NCBI GenBank assembly: GCA_002395865.1
Contig: DGVE01000041.1
Location: 1 to 21,484, forward strand
Direction: 5' to 3'
DNA from: Lachnospiraceae bacterium UBA4292
Lineage (GTDB): Bacteria; Bacillota; Clostridia; Lachnospirales; Lachnospiraceae
Length of the DNA stretch: 21,484 nt
Under the pieces are notes generated by a model. It saw only the letters and a list, made by a program, of their open reading frames with translations, was not told the origin of the DNA and did no database searches. A program made the translations under genes and the position numbers. Position 1 is the stretch's first letter. Each line of letters starts with the position of its first letter. Positions 14,132 to 21,484 of the stretch are shown piece by piece.

Positions 14132-17100
14132 TCAACTCACCGAGAGTTTTTCGACTATCCCGAGGAGTTTTTCTACCATTGCCGAAAGGTCATCATCCCT
14201 CTCACGCCGCGTGTAGGTAAAGACCACATTGTCACCGGCAGACACGCGAAGCGCACCGGAGAACTCCTTTAAAAGGCCGGGTATCAGCTCCGCGTTTAAC
14301 GAGGCGTCCTTGCCGAAGTATATAGCGCCACGCTTTGCGTCGGCTCTCACCTTCTGTGCTCCTATCCTGCCGGACAGCGCCTTTAAAAGTGCTACCGAGA
14401 GCAGGTTCTGTGTCTGAGGCGGTATGTCACCGAAGCGGTCTATAAGCTCGTCCACCATCTCCTCGTAGTCGGTCCTTGATGCGATCATGGTTATCCTCTT
14501 GTAGATATCCAGAAGCTCCTTCTCACTCTCGATATACGAATCCGGTATGAACGCATCGATATTTATATCTATAAATGTCTCCTGAGGCTTCTCGGTCTTC
14601 TCCTCCTTACCGGAGAGTCGTCCGACCGCCTCCCTTAGCATCTTGCAGTACAGGTCGTATCCGACCGCCTCGAGATGTCCGTGCTGCGCGTGACCGAGCA
14701 CATTGCCGGCGCCCCTTATCTCCAGATCCTTGAGGGCGATCTTCACGCCGCTTCCGAGCTCGGTGAACTGCCTTATGGCCTCGAGCCTCTGCTGCGCCTC
14801 CTCCTTTATTGACTTGTTCTGCCTGTAGAGTATAAATGCGTACGCCGTACGGCTGCTCCTTCCGACCCTTCCCCTCAGCTGATAGAGCTGGGAGAGTCCG
14901 AAGCGGTCCGCGTCGTCGATTATTATCGTGTTTACATTGGCGATGTCGAGACCGGTCTCGATGATGGTGGTGGACACCAGCACATCTATCACTCCGTTCA
15001 CGAAATCGACCATTATCCTTTCGAGCTGTCTCTCACCCATCTGTCCGTGCGCGAAAGCGATGTTCGCGTCTGGCAGCATATCCTTAAGCTCCTGAGCCAC
15101 GTGGGCTATATTCGTCACGCGGTTGTATACATAATACACCTGTCCGCCCCGCGAGAGCTCCCTCACTATCGCCTCGCGCACAAGCTCCTTGGTGTGCTCG
15201 CAGACATAGGTCTGTATGGGCAGCCTGTCCGTGGGCGCCTGCTCCATGACCGACATGTCGCGCACCCCGATAAGACTCATATGGAGGGTCCTCGGTATGG
15301 GTGTCGCCGTCATGGTGATGACATCCACCTCATTTTTGAGTTGCTTGATCTTTTCCTTGTGCGCTACCCCGAATCTTTGCTCCTCGTCGATCATCAGAAG
15401 GCCAAGATCCTTAAACTGCACATCCTTCGACAAAAGCCTGTGCGTACCAATAACTATATCCGCCCTGCCCGTCCTTATATCTGTGAGTGCCTGCTTCATC
15501 TGCGCCGGAGTGCAGAAACGGCTCAGCATCACGACATGCACCGGATAGTCTCCGATGCGCTGTGTAAATGTATTGTAATGCTGCTGCGCGAGTATGGTCG
15601 TGGGCACCAGATACGCGGACTGCTTTCCGTCCTGCGCCGCCTTGAAGGCAGCTCTTAACGCTATCTCAGTCTTTCCGAAGCCCACGTCCGCGCAGATGAG
15701 CCTGTCCATTATCCGGTCGCTCTCCATGTCGGCCTTCACCTGGGCAATGACCTTCAGCTGGTCATCAGTCTCCTCGTACGGAAATGCCTCCTCGAACTCC
15801 CTCTGCCACAGTGTGTCGGGTCCGAAGCGGTAGCCCTTCTTGTTCATTCTCGCGGCATAGAGCTCCACGAGCTCCTCGGCTGTCTTCTCGACACCGGCCT
15901 TCACCCTGGCCTTGGTCTTCTTCCACTCACTTCCGTACAGGGAGCTGAGCTTCACATTCTCCCTTGAGGAGTCGCCGTACTTCTGTATGTACTCGAACTG
16001 CGTCGCGGGTATGAAAAGACTTGAATCGTCGCCGTATTCGATCTTTATGTAATCTCTCCAGTTGTGGTCGGAGAATTTTCTCTCGATGCCCCTGAAGATA
16101 CCTATTCCGTAATTCTCGTGTACAACATAATCGCCCACGGTCAGGTCATCGAGGCTGTTCAGGCCCCTGCCCTTGTGCCTCACCGAGGCGCTCTTCGTGC
16201 TCCTTCTTCCGGATATATCCGCCTCCGCGAGCACTATAAATTTGATCTGCGGATAGTTAAAACCTCCCCGAAGAGAACCGGTCCTGATCATTACCTGACC
16301 GGGCAATACCTCCTCATCGGACTGCGAATAGAACGCGTCCAGCTCATAGTCCTGCAGATAACCGGCCATTCTTGCGGCCTTTGTCCGGCTCGCATAAAGT
16401 ATTATGACTCTGTATTTCTCCCTGCGCCATTTCTGCAGGTCATGTATCAGCAGCGTGATATTGTCCTTATAGGTCACAGCGGATGACGCGCCGAGGTCGT
16501 ACACCGACTTCACTGCCACCGCCTTCGCGCGGGTCGCCAGTCCCGTCAGAAGCACGGTATCCCTCTCCTTAAGAAGAGCGAACACCTCACGGGGCTCGAA
16601 TATCATCCGTCCCTGACCCTTAAGCATATATCCGCCCGAGAGCCTGAATGCGGCGCTCCCGGTGAATTCCGCGAATACATTGTCGCCGAACTCGGACATC
16701 GAATCGGGCTCCGACGCAAAGATAATGGTATCCTGCGGCATGCACTCGATCAGGGAGCAGCCCTTCTCCCCGAAATAGTTCATAAAGGGAAGCAGGTCAT
16801 CGGCTCCGATCCCTGAGTCATCCGCCACCTCGCCCACCGAGTTCTTAAGGTTCAGCGCGGCCTCGTAGTTTCCATCCTTTTTGAAGGCTTCGTAGGCTTT
16901 CTCGTACTCCGACTTTATCTTCTTTAGTCCCATCTCGCGCACAGCCGTGTTCATCACGAACTCGCTTGCGGGATAGATATTTATGCTCTCAAGCCTGTCT
17001 ATGGACCTCTGACTTCCCGCGTCGTAATATTTTATGCTGTCGACCTCGTTGTCGAAAAGGTCGATACGGATGGGGTTTTCCTCGGTGAAGGGGTAGATGT

Positions 17101-17635
17101 CTATGATGCTTCCCCTCATGGCGAACTGCCCCTGCTCTGACGCGGTCTCACGTCTCTCGTATCCCATGGTCACGAGCTCATGCGCCATCTTGTCCATATC
17201 CACGACACCGGCTTCGCTCACACAAAACGAGTGCCTCTTCCAGGAATCAAGACCGGGCAGCACGTTCATCAGCCCTTCCATGCTTACGACTATCGTCCCG
17301 CCTTCATCCTCACATATGGCCTTCGTCACGCGAAGCCTCTGCCCCGCCTGAAGTCTCCCCCTCACATCCGCCTGATAAAAAATCAGGTCCTTACAAGGGT
17401 AATAATATACCTTATCATCAAAAGCAGCGCAATCCTCATACATTTCTCTGGCGGCCTGCTCGCTTCCCGCGCACACCAGCCTCCATCTGCGGTCTTTGCC
17501 CAGCTCATGAATGATATGTGCCTTCTGTGTGGGCACACAGCCACCTGCCTGAACAGGAAACCTGCCTACCTTTATATCCTCCGTAAGACTTCTCGCGGAT
17601 GCGAGCTCCGACAACGGAATACGAAAAAGATCCAT
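14132..17635 (-). CDS. mfd: Transcription-repair coupling factor Mfd
   Basis: Mfd is an ATP-driven translocase that removes RNA polymerase stalled at DNA damage and recruits UvrA. This copy is full-length (about 1167 residues; numbers below count from the ATG at 17641). The UvrB-like N-terminal region is at about 1-340. The RNA polymerase-interacting domain is at about 498-570 with VGDYVVHENYGIGIFRGIE. The helicase motor follows: ADVGFGKTE (651-659, Walker A), IDEEQRFG (751-758, Walker B), TMTATPIPRTL (777-787), SGAGN-type motifs and QLRGRVGR (921-928). A C-terminal TRCF domain lies beyond about 1000. Two ATGs compete. The one at 17635 has AGGG 6 bases upstream, while 17641 has AGGG touching it, so 17635 is preferred. 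It follows pth by about 40 bases, the usual neighbour in Firmicutes. Nothing appears truncated. Confidence 0.97.
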   Translation of the reverse strand: MDLFRIPLSELASARSLTEDIKVGRFPVQAGGCVPTQKAHIIHELGKDRRWRLVCAGSEQAAREMYEDCAAFDDKVYYYPCKDLIFYQADVRGRLQAGQRLRVTKAICEDEGGTIVVSMEGLMNVLPGLDSWKRHSFCVSEAGVVDMDKMAHELVTMGYERRETASEQGQFAMRGSIIDIYPFTEENPIRIDLFDNEVDSIKYYDAGSQRSIDRLESINIYPASEFVMNTAVREMGLKKIKSEYEKAYEAFKKDGNYEAALNLKNSVGEVADDSGIGADDLLPFMNYFGEKGCSLIECMPQDTIIFASEPDSMSEFGDNVFAEFTGSAAFRLSGGYMLKGQGRMIFEPREVFALLKERDTVLLTGLATRAKAVAVKSVYDLGASSAVTYKDNITLLIHDLQKWRREKYRVIILYASRTKAARMAGYLQDYELDAFYSQSDEEVLPGQVMIRTGSLRGGFNYPQIKFIVLAEADISGRRSTKSASVRHKGRGLNSLDDLTVGDYVVHENYGIGIFRGIERKFSDHNWRDYIKIEYGDDSSLFIPATQFEYIQKYGDSSRENVKLSSLYGSEWKKTKARVKAGVEKTAEELVELYAARMNKKGYRFGPDTLWQREFEEAFPYEETDDQLKVIAQVKADMESDRIMDRLICADVGFGKTEIALRAAFKAAQDGKQSAYLVPTTILAQQHYNTFTQRIGDYPVHVVMLSRFCTPAQMKQALTDIRTGRADIVIGTHRLLSKDVQFKDLGLLMIDEEQRFGVAHKEKIKQLKNEVDVITMTATPIPRTLHMSLIGVRDMSVMEQAPTDRLPIQTYVCEHTKELVREAIVRELSRGGQVYYVYNRVTNIAHVAQELKDMLPDANIAFAHGQMGERQLERIMVDFVNGVIDVLVSTTIIETGLDIANVNTIIIDDADRFGLSQLYQLRGRVGRSSRTAYAFILYRQNKSIKEEAQQRLEAIRQFTELGSGVKIALKDLEIRGAGNVLGHAQHGHLEAVGYDLYCKMLREAVGRLSGKEEKTEKPQETFIDINIDAFIPDSYIESEKELLDIYKRITMIASRTDYEEMVDELIDRFGDIPPQTQNLLSVALLKALSGRIGAQKVRADAKRGAIYFGKDASLNAELIPGLLKEFSGALRVSAGDNVVFTYTRRERDDDLSAMVEKLLGIVEKLSVS

Positions 17636-17677
17636 GCTCATCCCTGTAAAGCTTCTCCCATGCCCTGTTACCGGGTA

Positions 17678-18247
17678 CTAATCCTTCTTCCTGTTGTAAA
17701 CATTCATGGCCTCATCCGGGCCCTTGGTGATCATCACCTTCACCGCAGCGCACGCGTCCACCACGCCGTCCTTTATCACCGGCCACTCCTCCTGCGGGAA
17801 ATGCCCCAGCACATAGTCGGCCAGATCCATTCTTGGAGGCTTCTCACCCACACCGAACTTCACCCTGCAAAAAGAGTCTCCCACAGCCGCTATTATGCTC
17901 TTTAAGCCGTTGTGACCTCCGGCGCTGCCCTTCTTCCTGATGCGAAGCTGCCCCACGGGGAGGCTCACATCGTCGTGGATTATTATGATGTCCTCAGCCG
18001 GATCCACCTTATAGTATCCGACCAGCTCACGCACCGACTCACCCGACAGATTCATGTAGGTCTGGGGCTTGGCAAGGACCACCTTCACTCCGTCGATCAC
18101 GCCCGTGCCGATCAGAGCCCTGTGCTTGTAGGTCATCACTCCAATGTTGTACTCACTCGCCAGCCTGTCTATAACATCAAAGCCTATGTTATGCCTCGTT
18201 CCCGTGTACTTCTCCTCCGGGTTGCCGAGGCCGATTATTATCTTCAT
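17678..18247 (-). CDS. pth: Peptidyl-tRNA hydrolase
   Basis: Pth frees tRNA from peptidyl-tRNA that drops off the ribosome and is essential in most bacteria. The 189-residue product starts MKIIIGLGNPEEKYTGTRHN, carrying the conserved Asn and the catalytic His of TRHNIGF. Later blocks include KPQTYMNLSGESV, IIHDDVSLPVGQLRIRKKGS (the Asp that orients the His is here) and AGGHNGLKSI. The open frame extends 22 codons further upstream to 18313, but that stretch runs through a terminator hairpin. The ATG at 18247 has GGGAGG 6 bases before it and matches the universal Pth N-terminus. It lies upstream of mfd, as in many Firmicutes. Length and motifs are normal. Confidence 0.97.
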   Translation of the reverse strand: MKIIIGLGNPEEKYTGTRHNIGFDVIDRLASEYNIGVMTYKHRALIGTGVIDGVKVVLAKPQTYMNLSGESVRELVGYYKVDPAEDIIIIHDDVSLPVGQLRIRKKGSAGGHNGLKSIIAAVGDSFCRVKFGVGEKPPRMDLADYVLGHFPQEEWPVIKDGVVDACAAVKVMITKGPDEAMNVYNRKKD

Positions 18248-18276
18248 GTCTGCCTCCCGACGCAGATACTCTAAAA

Positions 18277-18310
18277 ACCGCGTCCCGGGTAATTCTACCC
18301 GAAACGCGGT
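18277..18310 (-). terminator. Rho-independent terminator after the HAD gene
   Basis: ACCGCGT (18277-18283) pairs with ACGCGGT (18304-18310), and CGGGTA (18286-18291) with TACCCG (18296-18301). A 2x2 internal mismatch lies between them and the loop is 4 bases. On the minus strand the stem is followed directly by TTTTTAG. It closes the ParB-HAD/HAD unit 48 bases after its last stop codon. Confidence 0.85.
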
Positions 18311-18320
18311 CATATTTCAA
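18292..18320 (-). promoter_or_regulatory. Sigma-A-like promoter for pth-mfd, nested in the terminator
   Basis: On the minus strand TTGAAA (18315-18320) and TAGAAT (18292-18297) are exactly 17 bases apart. Each matches five of six consensus bases. The -10 spans the terminator loop, so transcription would begin near 18285, within the second arm. The new RNA would lack the first arm and escape termination. The leader to the pth ATG would be about 38 bases with GGGAGG. Confidence 0.6.
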
Positions 18321-18357
18321 TAGTCCTTTTTATCATTCCTGCGCTGTGGCCGTCAGT

Positions 18358-18855
18358 CTACTCGTGATGCTCCATCTTTTCTATCCTTTTCACCTCAGCT
18401 ATGACCTTCGCCTCCCAGTCATCATCCTGCGCGTCAAGACGGTATACGTTGAAGCCGTAGGTTCTGCCCTGCACCGCTACGATCTCCTCATCGTCGATGT
18501 GCAGAGATATCCTGTACTTGCTGGGCATCTTGTTGGGAAGTGTGTCCCTTTTTCCCCTCTGCACCTCATCCATATGCCTCTGCCCATTGACTATACCGTC
18601 GAATTTCACATGATAATGCTTAAACAGCCTTCTGATATACTTTTCAGTCCTGAACGACGATGTGTAGACCCAAACTTCATATCCCATCTCCTGAAGCTTA
18701 GGGATCAGTCTGGCTGCGCCGAGCCTCAGTCTCTCCTTGTATATCAGGCAAAAAGGCCAGGAAAGCTGCGGCTCAACCTTGTGATCCTTCGGGTCCACGA
18801 ACAGGACCTCGTCGAGGTCAAAGGATACACGCATTTTCCCTGATAGTTCGATCAT
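18358..18855 (-). CDS. Stand-alone HAD-like hydrolase
   Basis: This 165-residue protein is a compact HAD-like domain. Motif I is VSFDLDEVLF (10-19; Asp13 nucleophile, Asp15), motif II is VWVYTSS (61-67; Thr66 or Ser67), and the late acidic motif is HIDDEEIV (119-126; Asp121, Asp122). These are the expected residues for a phosphohydrolase or phosphotransferase. The substrate is not recognisable. It is a paralogue of the C-terminal domain of the gene just upstream: both share (R/L)VSFDLDEV, the (E/D)VWVYTS block and the DG(I/M)(V/I)NG block. The ATG at 18855 overlaps the upstream stop as ATGA and has GGAGGAG upstream; a GTG at 18867 is a weaker alternative. Co-translation suggests a complex or shared pathway. 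Confidence 0.78.
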   Translation of the reverse strand: MIELSGKMRVSFDLDEVLFVDPKDHKVEPQLSWPFCLIYKERLRLGAARLIPKLQEMGYEVWVYTSSFRTEKYIRRLFKHYHVKFDGIVNGQRHMDEVQRGKRDTLPNKMPSKYRISLHIDDEEIVAVQGRTYGFNVYRLDAQDDDWEAKVIAEVKRIEKMEHHE

Positions 18856-19718
18856 TCGCTCCTCCACCCCTTAACTATGCCGACTACCTGCTCTGCCCAG
18901 TCGGAGTTTTTATCGATATCGGTCTGCGTGAAATCCGAGCTCCCGGGATGGGATACCACCACTCCTGCCAGGTCGACATGAACGCTTTCCTTGTAGCTGT
19001 CGAAAAGGCTGTGGATTATCTCCTTCTGCCTTTTGGACTTTCTTTCGCCGAAGCCGTTTATCATCCCATCGGGTTCAGCCTTGTATGCCTTAAACAGTGT
19101 ACGCAGATACTCCTCCGAGCGGTAGCCGGATGTATATACCCATACATCATAACCCTTTTCCTTAAAAGCCCTGAACACCTTCGGCACGCCATTGCGGATC
19201 CGCTCCGTGTAATGCCTTCTCTTGAAGAAGGACAGCGGCTTCTCAGCCTCTGAAGGGTCAGCGGCAAAAACCACCTCGTCCAGATCGAAGGATACCAGTT
19301 TTTCGCCCCTGCACAGCTCACGCATCCTGTTAAGATCGCTCTTATGGACGAGGTTCACCACCTGGGCATTGATCTTCTCAAGTCCCATCTGCTTCGCCGC
19401 AGCCCACCGGTGATGTCCGTTTATCAGCATATACCCCTTCGGAAGCATCTTCTCGACTATCACGGGCTCCTCAAACTGGATACCCATGACGGGCGGGCTG
19501 TTGCGTATTATATCCTTGTATCTGCCGATGATCTCCATATTCGGACCTATCTCGGGGACGGAGAACTCGTCGTCCGGGTTGGGGTGCATGACCAGAGGCG
19601 ACAGCTCCTTTCTGAACATTCTTTCAAGGTGTCCGGCCTTTACGGGCTTACAGCTGTCCCTGTATCCGGCCACCTCATCAAACACCTCCTGCATAAAAGA
19701 GTTGGGTACTACCGCCAT
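18852..19718 (-). CDS. ParB/sulfiredoxin-like domain fused to a HAD-like domain
   Basis: This 288-residue protein has two parts. The N-terminal part (about 1-130) contains PVIVEKMLPKGYMLINGHHR followed by WAAAKQMGLEKINAQVV (85-121). This is the ParB/Srx superfamily pattern of a strand, a GHHRW-type turn and a helix; the fold includes ParB CTPases, nucleases, sulfiredoxin and free-serine kinase. The C-terminal part (about 139-288) is HAD-like, with LVSFDLDEVVF (141-151; Asp145, Asp147) and DVWVYTSGYRSEEYL (191-205). The late motif reads HVDLAGVV, so the second acidic residue present in the paralogue (HIDDEEIV) is absent. AAGGGGGAG lies upstream of the ATG. It starts a two-gene unit between two terminators. 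A nucleotide- or phosphate-handling role is likely from the two folds, but I cannot name the reaction. Confidence 0.72.
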   Translation of the reverse strand: MAVVPNSFMQEVFDEVAGYRDSCKPVKAGHLERMFRKELSPLVMHPNPDDEFSVPEIGPNMEIIGRYKDIIRNSPPVMGIQFEEPVIVEKMLPKGYMLINGHHRWAAAKQMGLEKINAQVVNLVHKSDLNRMRELCRGEKLVSFDLDEVVFAADPSEAEKPLSFFKRRHYTERIRNGVPKVFRAFKEKGYDVWVYTSGYRSEEYLRTLFKAYKAEPDGMINGFGERKSKRQKEIIHSLFDSYKESVHVDLAGVVVSHPGSSDFTQTDIDKNSDWAEQVVGIVKGWRSE

Positions 19719-19764
19719 AACATCTCCCCCTTAGGCGCCGGCTTATACAGCGCTCCTTTTGTAA

Positions 19765-19793
19765 AAAGAGCCCATCAAAATGACGGGCTCTTT
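19765..19793 (-). terminator. Rho-independent terminator after glgD
   Basis: AAAGAGCCC (19765-19773) pairs with GGGCTCTTT (19785-19793); the stem continues through one mismatch and three more pairs to a 3-base loop. On the minus strand it follows the glgD stop by 6 bases, and the stem ends in TTTTTAC. This separates the glycogen genes from the ParB-HAD unit. Confidence 0.88.
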
Positions 19794-19799
19794 ATCAGT

Positions 19800-20921
19800 T
19801 TACATTCCGTACCTTGCGCTCTTTTCGACTACTATCTTCACCTCTTCGGGTGTGCCGATGTAGCTTGTATTAGCGCGTATGGTGTCGCGGCTCTCAACAA
19901 TGCAGTTCTCTATGACTGTGTTGTCTCCCACATATACATCGTTCAGAATGATGGAATTCCTGATGACGCAGTTACTGCCGATGAATGCGCTCTTGAAGAT
20001 CACCGAATTCTCCACGGTACCATTGATGATCGAACCTGAGGAGATAAGGCTGTTCTTTACGGAAGAGCCGGGGTTATACTTCGCAGGCGGAAGGTCATCG
20101 ACCTTGGAGAATATGTTCGGATACTCTTTGAAGAAGTAGTTGCGGATCTCGGGCTTTAAGAAATCCATATTCGTAGCGTAGTATGCATCAACACTCGAAA
20201 TGCTGTTCCAGTATCCGTCGAGCATGTAAGCATATATGTGCTTCAGATTCTTATAACGGATAAGGATGTCATTTACGAAGTCGTAGCGATCCTCCTGAGC
20301 GCATCTCTCGATGAGCTCGATGAGGAGACGACGTCTTATGATGTAGATACCGCAGGAAACGGTATTGTAGCTGCCGACCATGGGCTTCTCCTCGAAGTCC
20401 ACGATCCTGCCGTCGGAATCCGTCTTTACAAGACCGAAACGTGTCAGATCGGTACCCTCAGGCATCTCCTTGCACACTACGGTGATATCCGCCTTTTTGT
20501 CGATATGGTACTCAAGTACCTTATTGTAATCGATCTTGTAAACAGCATCACCGCTTGCGATCACCACATAAGGCTCGTGGCTGGTCTTTAAAAAGTGAAG
20601 GTTCTGCGCAATGGAATCGGCTGTTCCTCTGAACCAGCTGGAGTTGCTTGCGGTGATGGTGGGTGTGAACAGGAACATTCCGCCCTGCTTGCGGCCGAAG
20701 TTCCACCACTTGCTTGAGCTTAAGTGCTCGTTAAGCGATCTCGAGTTGTACTGTGTGAGCACAGCAACCTTGCCGATGTTTGAATTCGTCATGTTGCTGA
20801 GTGCAAAATCAATGGCTCTGTAGCTTCCGGCGATGGGCATGGCCGCGATCGCTCTCTTGTCAGACAGCTCCTTCATTCTCTTGTTATTGCCGCCGGCTAA
20901 GATAATTCCTATCGCTCTCAT
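19800..20921 (-). CDS. glgD: Glucose-1-phosphate adenylyltransferase subunit GlgD
   Basis: This is the 373-residue second subunit of the Firmicute ADP-glucose pyrophosphorylase. With GlgC it makes ADP-glucose for glycogen synthesis. The N-terminus reads MRAIGIILAGGNNKRMKELS. Canonical GlgC proteins have a GGxGxRL catalytic loop, and here it is GGNNKRM, the typical GlgD form with little activity on its own. Other shared blocks are KRAIAAMPIAGSYRAIDFAL, TQYNSRSLNEHL and SWFRGTADSI. The C-terminal part (about 290-373) is a left-handed beta-helix of hexapeptide-like repeats such as NSVIFKSAFIGSNCVIRNSI. The start overlaps the glgC stop as ATGA, so the two subunits are coupled. A strong terminator follows 6 bases after the stop. 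Confidence 0.94.
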   Translation of the reverse strand: MRAIGIILAGGNNKRMKELSDKRAIAAMPIAGSYRAIDFALSNMTNSNIGKVAVLTQYNSRSLNEHLSSSKWWNFGRKQGGMFLFTPTITASNSSWFRGTADSIAQNLHFLKTSHEPYVVIASGDAVYKIDYNKVLEYHIDKKADITVVCKEMPEGTDLTRFGLVKTDSDGRIVDFEEKPMVGSYNTVSCGIYIIRRRLLIELIERCAQEDRYDFVNDILIRYKNLKHIYAYMLDGYWNSISSVDAYYATNMDFLKPEIRNYFFKEYPNIFSKVDDLPPAKYNPGSSVKNSLISSGSIINGTVENSVIFKSAFIGSNCVIRNSIILNDVYVGDNTVIENCIVESRDTIRANTSYIGTPEEVKIVVEKSARYGM

Positions 20922-21484
20922 TCTTTACCACCTGCCTTTATGATATATCCGCCGCTTGCAAGATTACCGTCCGGATAATCTGCGGCTTCTGTAACACCCG
21001 AAATGGCTACATTGAGTCCTATGGTCACGCTCTCCGGTATAACGGAATTCTCTCCGACAGTGACGAGATCGGCAGCATATACCTTCTTGTCGAACTGGCT
21101 GGGAGCATACTCGCCCACTCCGAGGACTGCGTTCTTACCCACCTTGCAATTCTCCGCTATGATGGACTTATAGACCTGTGCACCCTCCCCGATTACGGTA
21201 TTCTGCATGATGATGGAGTCTCTGATCACTGAACCGGCACCTATCACTACGCCGGAGCCTATGACTGAGTTGTACACCTCACCGTAGACCTCACTGCCCT
21301 CACCTATGATGGCGCGCTCGATCTTTGCGTTCTCTCCGATATACTGCGGCTGAAGTGCGTCTGTCTTCGTGTAGATCTTCCAGAACTCTTCATAGAGATT
21401 GAATACAGGTATAATGTCGATAAGCTCCATATTGGCCTCCCAATATGACTTGAGCGTTCCGACATCCTTCCAGTAACCGTTGAA
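20918..21484 (-). CDS. glgC: Glucose-1-phosphate adenylyltransferase GlgC (5' end cut by window edge)
   Basis: Only the last 188 codons are present; the frame is open to the right edge, beginning FNGYWKDVGTLKSYWEANME. That block is the conserved end of the nucleotidyltransferase domain of GlgC. The rest is a left-handed beta-helix with hexapeptide repeats (IERAIIGEGSEVYGEVYNSV, VIRDSIIMQNTVIGEGAQVY) that serves subunit assembly and allosteric control. An apparent ATG at 21430 is internal, not a start. The catalytic loop is outside the window, so catalytic status cannot be checked. The coupling with GlgD and the order glgC-glgD match the known two-subunit arrangement of Firmicutes. Confidence 0.95.
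   Translation of the reverse strand, partial: FNGYWKDVGTLKSYWEANMELIDIIPVFNLYEEFWKIYTKTDALQPQYIGENAKIERAIIGEGSEVYGEVYNSVIGSGVVIGAGSVIRDSIIMQNTVIGEGAQVYKSIIAENCKVGKNAVLGVGEYAPSQFDKKVYAADLVTVGENSVIPESVTIGLNVAISGVTEAADYPDGNLASGGYIIKAGGKE

Noticed and set aside
18248..18313. 22-codon N-terminal extension of pth
   Set aside because: It passes through a terminator hairpin and lacks a ribosome site, whereas the ATG at 18247 has GGGAGG and the universal MKIIIGLGNP start.

Overview
The window looks like a chromosomal segment of a Clostridia bacterium, most likely a Lachnospiraceae-type Firmicute. The support is a split transketolase, a two-subunit GlgC/GlgD ADP-glucose pyrophosphorylase, strong AGGAGG-type ribosome sites, and exported lipoproteins with Thr/Glu/Gln/Pro-rich linkers. 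By eye the GC content is in the low-to-mid fifties percent, and the genus cannot be fixed from this window. Nearly every gene is on the minus strand; one small membrane protein at 9292-9912 is on the plus strand. I see no rRNA, tRNA, CRISPR array, insertion sequence or phage gene. No stretch over 300 bases lacks a gene; the longest gap is 9039-9291.

Layout, read right to left because the genes point left. (1) 21484-19800: the end of glgC and all of glgD (glycogen synthesis), closed by a terminator. (2) 19718-18358: a ParB/sulfiredoxin-like domain fused to a HAD-like domain, then a stand-alone HAD-like paralogue, closed by a terminator that also carries a promoter for the next unit. (3) 18247-14132: pth (peptidyl-tRNA hydrolase) and mfd (transcription-repair coupling factor). 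(4) 14062-9986: O-acetylation cassette B, in the order MBOAT, DHHW protein, SGNH lipoprotein, DUF4358 protein, ending at a bidirectional terminator. (5) 9292-9912: the lone plus-strand membrane protein. (6) 9038-1: one long run of closely spaced genes: split transketolase, an Abi_2/HEPN protein, a small lipoprotein, a CYTH-domain protein, O-acetylation cassette A (SGNH lipoprotein, DUF4358, MBOAT, DHHW), then a CE2-type acetyl esterase cut by the left edge.

The most notable feature is the pair of four-gene acyl-transfer cassettes. They hold the same four families, but the order in B is a circular permutation of that in A. By analogy with AlgI/AlgJ/AlgX and PatA/PatB systems, the MBOAT would pass an acyl group across the membrane and the DHHW protein would place it on a surface or secreted glycan. 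The SGNH lipoprotein and DUF4358 protein appear to be constant partners of unknown role. Cassette A is followed by a probable glycan deacetylase, so that unit may both add and remove acetyl groups. The second item worth following is the ParB-HAD plus HAD gene pair, which I cannot match to a named system.
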